From positions 1 to 5,822 of the forward strand of contig CAMNNS010000097.1 of assembly GCA_946545765.1 (NCBI GenBank): 5,822 nt of DNA, read 5' to 3'. The stretch's first letter is position 1, and each line of letters opens with the position of its first letter. This DNA comes from an uncultured Bacteroidales bacterium (GTDB lineage: Bacteria > Bacteroidota > Bacteroidia > Bacteroidales > UBA932). Both the position numbers and the translations under genes were made by a program. The notes under the pieces were generated by a model. The model saw only the letters and a program-made list of their open reading frames with translations. It was not told where the DNA came from and did not search any database. Positions 1 to 5,822 of the stretch are shown here, one piece after another.

Positions 1-2426
1 CTATGCAGTATAAAGATGTAGCACAAGCAATTTTAAATAGTAAAAATTCCCGAGAAACAATAGGAGAAAATGGTTTAGAGATTTTGAATAGGGCAGATTC
101 GGTAGAGAGTGTTGCTTTTATAGGTTTTTCTGCCCCGACAAATTGTGAAAAGGTCTTAATGAGATATTATAGAGACAGAAACCTTAAACAAAATATATCG
201 GGATTAAAATCTGCATACTTTTATTGGGATTATTTCTCTCCTATGTTAAAAGCACCGCAAAATAGATCTTCTTTTTTAATATCTTCTTGTGTTCAAGAGT
301 TTCCTTCTTCTCCAAGGTTAGAGATGAATGATTTGAAAGAGGCTAATTTTGAAATATATGGAGCTTCGGGAGAGATACAACAATGTTTAGTTGCCTCTAA
401 ATTGTTAGAGAAAATTAAAATGCAAGGGGGAGACCCTATCAATAGTGCAATAATTGTCTCTGATGAGAATTTGCTTTCTCCATTACTTAGCTCTATTCCC
501 GATTCATATAAAAACTCTAAGGGTATTTTTGATATTAATATCACGATGGGTTATCCTCTCAAATTAACCCCTTTATTTTCTTTAATTGCCTCACTTATTA
601 AAATACATAGTTTATGTAGACTCAGCGATAGCAGTTGTAATTATAGTGCAAATACTATTATAGAACTTTTATCTCATCCTTATATTGCAACTATAAATGG
701 GGCGAATGCACTAAAAGAAGCACTATTAAAAAATAACAGATTTTATATTAGCCAAAACGAGTTTAATGCTTTATTCTTTGAGAATCAGAATGTAAAATTT
801 TCTGAGCAGATTTTGAATCTTGTAAATAGAATAAAGCTCAATGAGTGTATGGTGGCAGCATTAAGTTCTACTTTTGATAGAGATGATTTGGTAGATAATA
901 TAGTTGATTACCATATACATTTCTTTGAGTATCTTCTAAATTTTGTCTCGTATATAGAGAGAGAGTATATAGTAAGTTATATAGACGCTTTAATATCTTT
1001 AAAGGATAAAAAAATATCTTTTACCAAGTATAGGACAATATACTCTATTATCAATAAAATTGTAAGTTCCTTATCTATAGCTTTTAAGGGAGAGCCACTA
1101 AAAGGGTTGCAGATAATGGGGCCTTTAGAGAGTAGAGCGTTAGATTTTGAAAATATAATATTTCTCTCCTTTAATGAGGGAGTTTTTCCTGCCAATGGTG
1201 AGGTGCGAAGTGCTATCCCTTATTTTCTCAGGAAATCTTATGGTATGCCCACTTATGAGAATAAAGATAGTATCTCTGCCTATAATTTTTATCGCCTGAC
1301 TCAAAGAGCTTCTAATATCTATCTAATATATGATACTAATACTCAGGAGACTCAACTAAAAGAAGAGAGTAGATTTATTAAACAATTAGAGTACGACTTC
1401 AAAAAGAAGTTATTACGCAAAGAGGTTGTTTTGTCTTATAATGTTGAGCAAATGGAGAGAGGGAGGGAGTTTTACAAGAGAGAATTTTTGGATAAACTTA
1501 AAAATCATACCTATTCTGCAAGTGCATTGAATAATTATATATCCTGCCCGTTATCATTTTTGTTTTCTAATATTTTAGGTTTTGGGGAGAGTACCCTCTT
1601 AAATGAAGATATAGATTCTTCAGCTTTTGGTACTATATACCATTCAGTTATGAGAGATTTCTTTGATGAAAATATCAAAAAGGGGGGAAATGTGTTTAGT
1701 ATAGATAGATTGAAGAGTATAATCGACGATTTACTTTCAGATAAAAATATATACTTAGAAGATTTGGTCTCTTCTGCGTTTAAAAAAGAGTTAAAAATAT
1801 CTGTCATAGAGGGGGAAAATTTAGTTATAAAGGAGTTAGTTAAAAAGTATGTAATCAATACAATAAAAGGAGATCTAAATCGTTTAGAGGGTGGTGAATT
1901 ATCTTTTTCTTATCAACAAGGGGAGAAGGAAATAGAGTACAAAAACTTCTTAGGTCTTTTAAATATGAAAGCCTTTATAGATAGAATAGATCTTTCAAAT
2001 GGTTCGTTATGTGTATATGACTATAAAACCGGCTCTATCGGCAATAACTATAAAGCAGAGGATTTAGAAAAAGATTTCGCATCTGTATTAGATAGTATCT
2101 TTGATATGAGCGGAGATAGAGATAAGTTTTATTCAATAATGTTCCAACTTATGTTATATCTCTCTTTATTAGACAAGGATAAGAACAATAAAATAAATTA
2201 TAATTCTTCCAAAAATTATTATATCGGGATATATTACTTACAGAAGATAAATGAAAGAGGGGTGATAAAATATAAGATTACTAAACAGATGTTAGAGATG
2301 TTTGATAAAAGATTAGAGGGGTTGTTGAACGATATTTTAGATGTATCGGAAACTTCTGTATTTAAACAGAATAAATGGAGCGAAGGGTGTGCTTATTGTA
2401 GTTTTAATAAGTACTGTAATAGATAA
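1..2426 (+). CDS. addB: AddB-like subunit of AddAB helicase-nuclease (RecB-type PD-(D/E)XK exonuclease with 4Fe-4S cysteines), 5' partial
   Basis: This is the nuclease/scaffold subunit of a cytoplasmic AddAB-type complex that resects double-strand DNA ends for RecA loading. Residue numbers count the Met codon at position 3 as 1; that Met is probably internal. The N-terminal part is an inactive helicase-like fold; its best landmark is LQIMGPLESRALDF (369-382) followed by NEGVFP (391-396), typical of Bacteroidota AddB relatives. The C-terminal part is a RecB-family nuclease: His547 in GTIYH, Asp660 in FIDRID, Asp673-x-Lys675 in YDYKTG, and Gln715/Tyr719 in QLMLY. Cys515 before the nuclease and Cys796, Cys799 and Cys805 at the C-terminus (C-x2-C-x5-C) match the 4Fe-4S cluster of B. 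subtilis AddB. Relatives are, from memory, about 950-1000 residues, so perhaps 150-200 residues lie upstream of the window. No Walker A motif is visible, but the part that might carry one is missing. The frame is intact to a TAA stop, 11 bases before addA. Function is inferred from motifs. Confidence 0.9.
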   Translation, partial: MQYKDVAQAILNSKNSRETIGENGLEILNRADSVESVAFIGFSAPTNCEKVLMRYYRDRNLKQNISGLKSAYFYWDYFSPMLKAPQNRSSFLISSCVQEFPSSPRLEMNDLKEANFEIYGASGEIQQCLVASKLLEKIKMQGGDPINSAIIVSDENLLSPLLSSIPDSYKNSKGIFDINITMGYPLKLTPLFSLIASLIKIHSLCRLSDSSCNYSANTIIELLSHPYIATINGANALKEALLKNNRFYISQNEFNALFFENQNVKFSEQILNLVNRIKLNECMVAALSSTFDRDDLVDNIVDYHIHFFEYLLNFVSYIEREYIVSYIDALISLKDKKISFTKYRTIYSIINKIVSSLSIAFKGEPLKGLQIMGPLESRALDFENIIFLSFNEGVFPANGEVRSAIPYFLRKSYGMPTYENKDSISAYNFYRLTQRASNIYLIYDTNTQETQLKEESRFIKQLEYDFKKKLLRKEVVLSYNVEQMERGREFYKREFLDKLKNHTYSASALNNYISCPLSFLFSNILGFGESTLLNEDIDSSAFGTIYHSVMRDFFDENIKKGGNVFSIDRLKSIIDDLLSDKNIYLEDLVSSAFKKELKISVIEGENLVIKELVKKYVINTIKGDLNRLEGGELSFSYQQGEKEIEYKNFLGLLNMKAFIDRIDLSNGSLCVYDYKTGSIGNNYKAEDLEKDFASVLDSIFDMSGDRDKFYSIMFQLMLYLSLLDKDKNNKINYNSSKNYYIGIYYLQKINERGVIKYKITKQMLEMFDKRLEGLLNDILDVSETSVFKQNKWSEGCAYCSFNKYCNR

Positions 2427-2441
2427 AAAATGTATAAATGA
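2427..2441 (+). promoter_or_regulatory. addB-addA junction: A-rich translation start region without Shine-Dalgarno, ATGA overlap with a 3-codon mini-frame
   Basis: The 11-base gap between the addB stop and the addA start is A/T-rich and has no GGAGG-like sequence, as expected for Bacteroidota, where initiation commonly relies on A-rich, unstructured leaders. An in-frame TAA (2435-2437) sits directly before the addA ATG at 2438, so translation cannot start further upstream. The next in-frame Met comes after the Walker A motif, so the start at 2438 is well fixed. A tiny frame ATG-TAT-AAA-TGA (2430-2441), in phase with addB, ends on a TGA that overlaps the addA ATG. Whether it is translated is unknown; the close spacing suggests translational coupling of the two genes. 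Confidence 0.6.
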
Positions 2442-5400
2442 AAAATAAAGAGAAGATATTATTATACAAAGCTTCAGCAGGTTCGGGTAAAACTCACGAA
2501 CTAAGTAATACCTTTTCTAATTATATCATAGAGGATTACAAGATAGATAAAGAGTCTTATAAACATATAATGGCGGTAACCTTTACTAAAGCTGCTACAA
2601 AAGAGATGAAGGATAGGATTCTTTTGCTCCTTAGTAAAAGGGTAGAGTCTAAAGGAAAGGATAGTCAAATTGCTCAAGAACTACTTACAAAAATAGTTCA
2701 CGATTACTCTATGTTTAAGGTATCTACAATAGATAGTTTCTTTCAGGCAGTCATTAGATCTTTTGCTTTTGAGATGGGGAGGCGTTCTTCTTATGATTTA
2801 ATGTTAGATAGTAGTGTTGCCGTACAAGAGGCTTTAAATGGCTTGTATTCAGAATTTAATAAAAATAAGGGTTTGCTTGCTACAGTGCTTAATATATCTT
2901 TAGCAAAAATAGATAAAGATAAAAAGTGGGATTTTCGGGGAGATTTATTAGATTTTTTCACTAACATTTTTAACTATGAGTATTTTAATATAAGAGATAA
3001 CTACTTAAAAATTAATTTACATGATGTAGAAAAAGATTTATATAATTATATCAAAGAGATCTATAAAAAAGTTGAGGCTGAGTGTGATAATATTATCGCT
3101 AAAATTCCTGAGGAATTAACTTGCGAGATGTTCTATAACAAATCAAAATCTAAGGTTTTTAAGTTTTTGTCAGACCCTAAGATGTATTTAGATAAAACCT
3201 CAAAATATGTAGATACAAGTATATTAAAAGTTATAGATCAGATAGGTGATAGTTGCATTGCTAAAAATGCTACAAATAATGTTAGGGTAAAGTTGTTATC
3301 ATTTTTTGAGAGTATTGCTCAATCATTGCAAGAGATTAAAATTACTATCGCTGATGGAATCTTATATAATTCTTATAAAGAGATACTTAAAAATTTTAAG
3401 GAGTCTTCCTTGATCAAAGTTTTTGAGGAAAAATTAGAAGAGTATTGTAGTCGCGAGGGGATTCATTTGATAGAAAATGCCCCATATTTAATCAATAAGC
3501 TCATTTCGGGGTGTTCTACCCCATTTATATATGAAAAATTTGGTACAAGAATCAATCATTATCTATTGGATGAATTTCAGGATACTTCATGGGTGCAATG
3601 GAAAAATTTTACCCCTTTGATAAATGATTCTGTAGCGCAAGGTTACTCTAATATGATAGTTGGTGATGTCAAACAGAGCATTTATAGATGGCGTGGTGGA
3701 GATTGGGACATTTTAGATAAACAAATAGAGAAGGAATATTCTCAATTCATTAAAACTAATATTAAGAAGGAGAACTATAGAAGTTGTAGAAATATTGTAG
3801 ATTTTAACAATCGTTTATTTTCATCAAATGGTGCTTCTATACCAAAATCTGTAGATGATTCTATATTGGCAAGTTATGATGATACGATGAGAGTTGCCCC
3901 GATTTATTCAGACTCTAAACAAGAGTTACCACAATCTAAGATAGATGAAAAAACAGAAGGTTTTGTTGAAGTAATAAGTATCGAGGATAAAAAAAGTGGA
4001 CAATATGTAATATCGGCAGAACAGTTTATCAACTATAAAGTTATAGAGATTATAAATCGTTTGACTTCTTCTAAACTTCCGTTAAACAGAAGGTACAAAA
4101 AAAGTGATATTGCTATTTTAGTATCGAGTAGAAAGCAAGGTAATAATATTGTAGAGTTCTTGATGCAAAATGGTATTCAGGTTGTATCGGGAGAATCATT
4201 ATTAATTGAGAGTAGTGACAGCGTTTTTACAATACTTGAGATTTTAAGATATATTTCTAACCCTAAAGAGAGTTTATTGCAAGATGTCTATATGAAATTG
4301 TACAATCTGGAGATAAGAGATATTGAAGCGATAAATAATATATCTAATACTTTATCTGTTTACTCAATTTGTGAGATTATATTACAGAACCATTTAAGCT
4401 CTAAAATGCTTAGCGATACTATATTTATATGTGCTTTTATGGATAAGGTATTGGAATATACAACTACTCAAGGTTCATCTGTGTATGGCTTCTTGTCTTG
4501 GTGGAACGACAACTCCGCCAACTTTGCAATACCTTCTCCTCAGAATGACGATGCGGTCAATGTTATGACAATGCACAAATCTAAAGGTTTGGCATTTAAG
4601 GTAGTGATAGTCCCTTATATTAGAGATATTGGTATGATTAAGAATATGTTAGGGAAGCATTGGTGTGAATATAATGGTGATGGATTTTTGTATAATGGGC
4701 CTGCTTTGATAAATTATACATCTTCTTTAGAAGATACTATTTATAAAGACAGATATGATAAAGAGTATTATAATAGTATTGTTGATTGTATAAATTTAAT
4801 GTATGTGACTTTCACTCGTCCTAAAGAGAAGCTCTATCTTTTTACCACTCGTACAACTAAGTCTAATAATTCATTATCGGGTATGATAGATAGTTTTTGT
4901 GATTTTAATAATGATATTTTTAAAAAATCTCAAGAGTTTATTGATGAGAATAATTTTGAAATGTTAGGGATAAAAAATTTAGAAATACAAAATGGTTTAA
5001 TGCCTTTTGACTATAATGTTTACTCTTACGGGAATGAGAACGAGGAACTGCTTGCAGATGAGAATAATACTAATTCTGTTGTTCAATATGATACTCTTAA
5101 TATAGAAAGTTTGAAAAGATATGACTCATCTAAGAGTTCTTTAAGAATATCTGATTATGGAGAAGAAGACGACCTTAGACATAAAGGTATTTTACTTCAT
5201 AAATTATATTCATATATCGAGAATAATAATCTTAACTCTATAAATGGTGCAGTTGATAAATTTATTAAAGATTGCCCATCATATAAGTTGTTTTGGAGTA
5301 GTAAAGAAGAGTTATTAAATATTGTTGTAGAACAAATTACAAGTGTAGCGAGGTATGATTGGTTTTCTGAGCGACACACCATTTTAAACGAGAGAGAAAT

Positions 5401-5620
5401 ATCTCATAATGGTAAATTTTATAGAGCCGACAGGGTTGTGTTGAGAGAAAATTCGGATGGCAAAGAGGTATTGATTATCGATTATAAGTTTGGTAAAATT
5501 GACGAACATGTACATAAAAAACAAGTTTCTAATTATATAAAGTTATATAAAGAATTATATAATAAAAAAACTACAGGTTATATTTGGTATGTCCTTGAAA
5601 ATAAGGTGATACAAGTGTGA
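2438..5620 (+). CDS. addA: AddA-like ATP-dependent DNA helicase-nuclease (UvrD/Rep superfamily 1A helicase with C-terminal PD-(D/E)XK nuclease)
   Basis: This is the motor subunit of the AddAB-type complex: a 3'-5' superfamily 1A helicase that unwinds DNA from double-strand ends, joined to a RecB-type nuclease. All main helicase motifs are present: Walker A ASAGSGKT (12-19, Lys18); motif Ia AVTFTKAATKEM (46-57); TIDSF (97-101); Walker B/motif II LLDEFQD (Asp378-Glu379); motif III GDVKQSIYRWRGG (409-421); motif IV NYRS (446-449); motif V VMTMHKSKGL (709-718); motif VI MYVTFTRPKE (788-797, Arg794 as the arginine finger). The C-terminal nuclease has His921 in GILLH, Asp998 in YRADR, Asp1015-x-Lys1017 in IIDYKFG, and Gln1029/Tyr1033 in QVSNY, so it looks catalytically complete. 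At 1060 residues it is shorter than B. subtilis AddA (about 1230) but normal, as I recall, for Bacteroidota relatives. It follows addB by 11 bases, presumably on the same transcript. RecB is the alternative name by domain plan, but the neighbouring nuclease-bearing AddB, and not a RecC, favours AddA. No frameshift or missing key residue was seen. Confidence 0.93.
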   Translation: MKNKEKILLYKASAGSGKTHELSNTFSNYIIEDYKIDKESYKHIMAVTFTKAATKEMKDRILLLLSKRVESKGKDSQIAQELLTKIVHDYSMFKVSTIDSFFQAVIRSFAFEMGRRSSYDLMLDSSVAVQEALNGLYSEFNKNKGLLATVLNISLAKIDKDKKWDFRGDLLDFFTNIFNYEYFNIRDNYLKINLHDVEKDLYNYIKEIYKKVEAECDNIIAKIPEELTCEMFYNKSKSKVFKFLSDPKMYLDKTSKYVDTSILKVIDQIGDSCIAKNATNNVRVKLLSFFESIAQSLQEIKITIADGILYNSYKEILKNFKESSLIKVFEEKLEEYCSREGIHLIENAPYLINKLISGCSTPFIYEKFGTRINHYLLDEFQDTSWVQWKNFTPLINDSVAQGYSNMIVGDVKQSIYRWRGGDWDILDKQIEKEYSQFIKTNIKKENYRSCRNIVDFNNRLFSSNGASIPKSVDDSILASYDDTMRVAPIYSDSKQELPQSKIDEKTEGFVEVISIEDKKSGQYVISAEQFINYKVIEIINRLTSSKLPLNRRYKKSDIAILVSSRKQGNNIVEFLMQNGIQVVSGESLLIESSDSVFTILEILRYISNPKESLLQDVYMKLYNLEIRDIEAINNISNTLSVYSICEIILQNHLSSKMLSDTIFICAFMDKVLEYTTTQGSSVYGFLSWWNDNSANFAIPSPQNDDAVNVMTMHKSKGLAFKVVIVPYIRDIGMIKNMLGKHWCEYNGDGFLYNGPALINYTSSLEDTIYKDRYDKEYYNSIVDCINLMYVTFTRPKEKLYLFTTRTTKSNNSLSGMIDSFCDFNNDIFKKSQEFIDENNFEMLGIKNLEIQNGLMPFDYNVYSYGNENEELLADENNTNSVVQYDTLNIESLKRYDSSKSSLRISDYGEEDDLRHKGILLHKLYSYIENNNLNSINGAVDKFIKDCPSYKLFWSSKEELLNIVVEQITSVARYDWFSERHTILNEREISHNGKFYRADRVVLRENSDGKEVLIIDYKFGKIDEHVHKKQVSNYIKLYKELYNKKTTGYIWYVLENKVIQV

Positions 5621-5669
5621 TAATTTTCTATTATAATTTTTTGTTTTTTCTGCGAAAATAAAATTGTTA

Positions 5670-5705
5670 AAAAGGGGGATTCTTTTATTTACCCCTTTTC
5701 TTTTT
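5670..5705 (+). terminator. Probable intrinsic terminator of the addB-addA operon
   Basis: An 8-bp perfect stem pairs AAAAGGGG (5670-5677) with CCCCTTTT (5692-5699) around a 14-nt A/T-rich loop. One C and a run of five T (5701-5705) follow. It begins 49 bases after the addA stop codon and precedes the next gene's promoter candidate, so it fits a rho-independent terminator for the operon. The stem is half A-T and the loop is long, so strength is uncertain. On the opposite strand the T-run is short and interrupted, so it reads best as a + strand terminator. Confidence 0.65.
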
Positions 5706-5719
5706 CTCCCTTCTCTCCC

Positions 5720-5737
5720 GATATATTTTTGTATATC
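5720..5737. repeat. Perfect inverted repeat GATATA-N6-TATATC enclosing the candidate -7 box
   Basis: GATATA (5720-5725) is the exact reverse complement of TATATC (5732-5737), with a 6-base spacer TTTTTG. The dyad is centred on the candidate -7 box and ends at about the predicted transcription start. Because it lies largely upstream of that start, it would act as DNA, for example as an operator for a dimeric regulator, and not as an RNA hairpin. Six-base arms in such A/T-rich sequence can arise by chance, so a regulatory role is only a suggestion. Confidence 0.4.
5724..5731 (+). promoter_or_regulatory. Candidate Bacteroidota-type promoter (-7 box TATTTTTG) for the gene starting at 5775
   Basis: TATTTTTG matches the Bacteroidota primary sigma factor -7 consensus TAnnTTTG exactly. 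It lies 43 bases before the start codon at 5775, implying transcription start near 5737-5739 and a leader of about 36-38 nt. There is no TTG at the expected -33 position about 20 bases upstream (near 5700); that area is a T/C-only tract. The box is therefore supported by only one of the two usual elements, and A/T-rich DNA yields such matches by chance. Confidence 0.45.
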
Positions 5738-5774
5738 CATTTTTAACAGGTATTTAATAATTTAAATTAGTGTT

Positions 5775-5822
5775 ATGAGAAGATTGATTTTAGTAGTTGC
5801 TACCTCTCTTGCAATTTTAGTT
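5775..5822 (+). CDS. Start of an unidentified, probably exported or membrane protein (3' partial, 16 codons)
   Basis: The visible N-terminus MRRLILVVATSLAILV has two arginines followed by an uninterrupted hydrophobic stretch, the layout of a Sec signal peptide, a lipoprotein signal or a membrane anchor. No cleavage site or lipobox is reached before the window ends, so these cannot be told apart. The ATG follows an A/T-rich leader without a Shine-Dalgarno sequence, and a terminator and a promoter candidate separate it from addA, so it is probably transcribed independently. The frame is open to the window edge. Product and function cannot be named from 16 residues. Confidence 0.6.
   Translation, partial: MRRLILVVATSLAILV

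Noticed and set aside
3..5. The ATG at position 3 as the true start of addB
   Set aside because: The window begins two bases earlier, and the visible protein starts well inside the domain plan of the family, so this Met is most likely internal and the gene is cut by the window edge.
1676..1690. A5-G6-A3 run in addB (and an A7 run at 5564-5570 in addA) as possible slippage or phase-variation sites
   Set aside because: The reading frame continues correctly through both into conserved sequence, the runs are short, and a housekeeping repair gene is an unlikely phase-variable target.
1535..1858. Minus-strand open frame of 107 codons within addB (similar shorter ones at 293-544, 977-1195 and 5197-5382)
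   Set aside because: All lie antisense to strongly conserved coding sequence, resemble no family I know, and are the kind of frame expected opposite real genes.
1..5620. The pair as a novel defence system (helicase plus PD-(D/E)XK nuclease)
   Set aside because: Both proteins carry full-length AddA/AddB signatures in a typical AddAB arrangement, with no neighbouring defence, mobile-element or integrase genes. A core recombination enzyme explains everything seen.
5646..5658. Small inverted repeat TTTTC-TGC-GAAAA downstream of addA, considered as a LexA-like operator or a first terminator
   Set aside because: The arms are only 5 bp and mostly A/T, the loop is 3 nt, no T-run follows, and no promoter is recognisable near it. 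Chance is the simplest explanation.
5555..5740. Minus-strand open frame of 61 codons covering the addA 3' end and the intergenic region
   Set aside because: It overlaps the conserved C-terminus of addA and the terminator, and its translation is low-complexity with no recognisable domain. It looks like a by-product of A/T-rich sequence.
1..5822. tRNA, rRNA, CRISPR array, insertion sequence or attachment site
   Set aside because: No tRNA-like cloverleaf, rRNA segment, regularly spaced repeat or transposase was seen. Almost the whole window is coding sequence of two genes.

Overview
The window comes from an AT-rich bacterial chromosome (roughly 30% G+C by eye, not computed), most likely a member of the Bacteroidota and perhaps the Bacteroidales. 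Three things point there. The two large proteins are of the divergent AddB/AddA type that I associate with that phylum. There is no Shine-Dalgarno sequence at either visible start codon; the leaders are A/T-rich instead. An exact match to the Bacteroidota -7 promoter box (TAnnTTTG) lies upstream of the last gene. The standard genetic code fits, since both TAA and TGA serve as stops.

Layout, all on the + strand. Positions 1-2426 hold the 3' 807 codons of an AddB-like exonuclease subunit, with its 5' end cut off by the window edge. Eleven bases later, 2438-5620 hold a complete 1060-residue AddA-like UvrD/Rep-family helicase-nuclease. Positions 5621-5774 are a short intergenic region with a probable intrinsic terminator, a 28-nt pure-pyrimidine tract and a candidate promoter centred in a small inverted repeat. 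A new gene starts at 5775; only its first 16 codons are visible, and they look like the start of a signal peptide or membrane segment.

The two large genes form one transcriptional unit encoding a double-strand-break resection machine of the AddAB (RexAB/RecBCD-like) kind. AddA supplies the ATP-driven 3'-5' helicase motor and one RecB-type nuclease. AddB supplies a second RecB-type nuclease framed by four cysteines placed as in the AddB 4Fe-4S cluster, plus an inactive helicase-like scaffold, which in characterised AddAB enzymes is where Chi is recognised. All nuclease and helicase signature residues I looked for in the visible parts are intact, so both subunits look functional.

I did not find a previously undescribed system. 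This is a well-preserved housekeeping recombination/repair operon. The points worth a second look are small: the addB-addA junction, where a three-codon reading frame ends on the addA start codon, and the promoter, dyad and pyrimidine-tract arrangement before the last gene.
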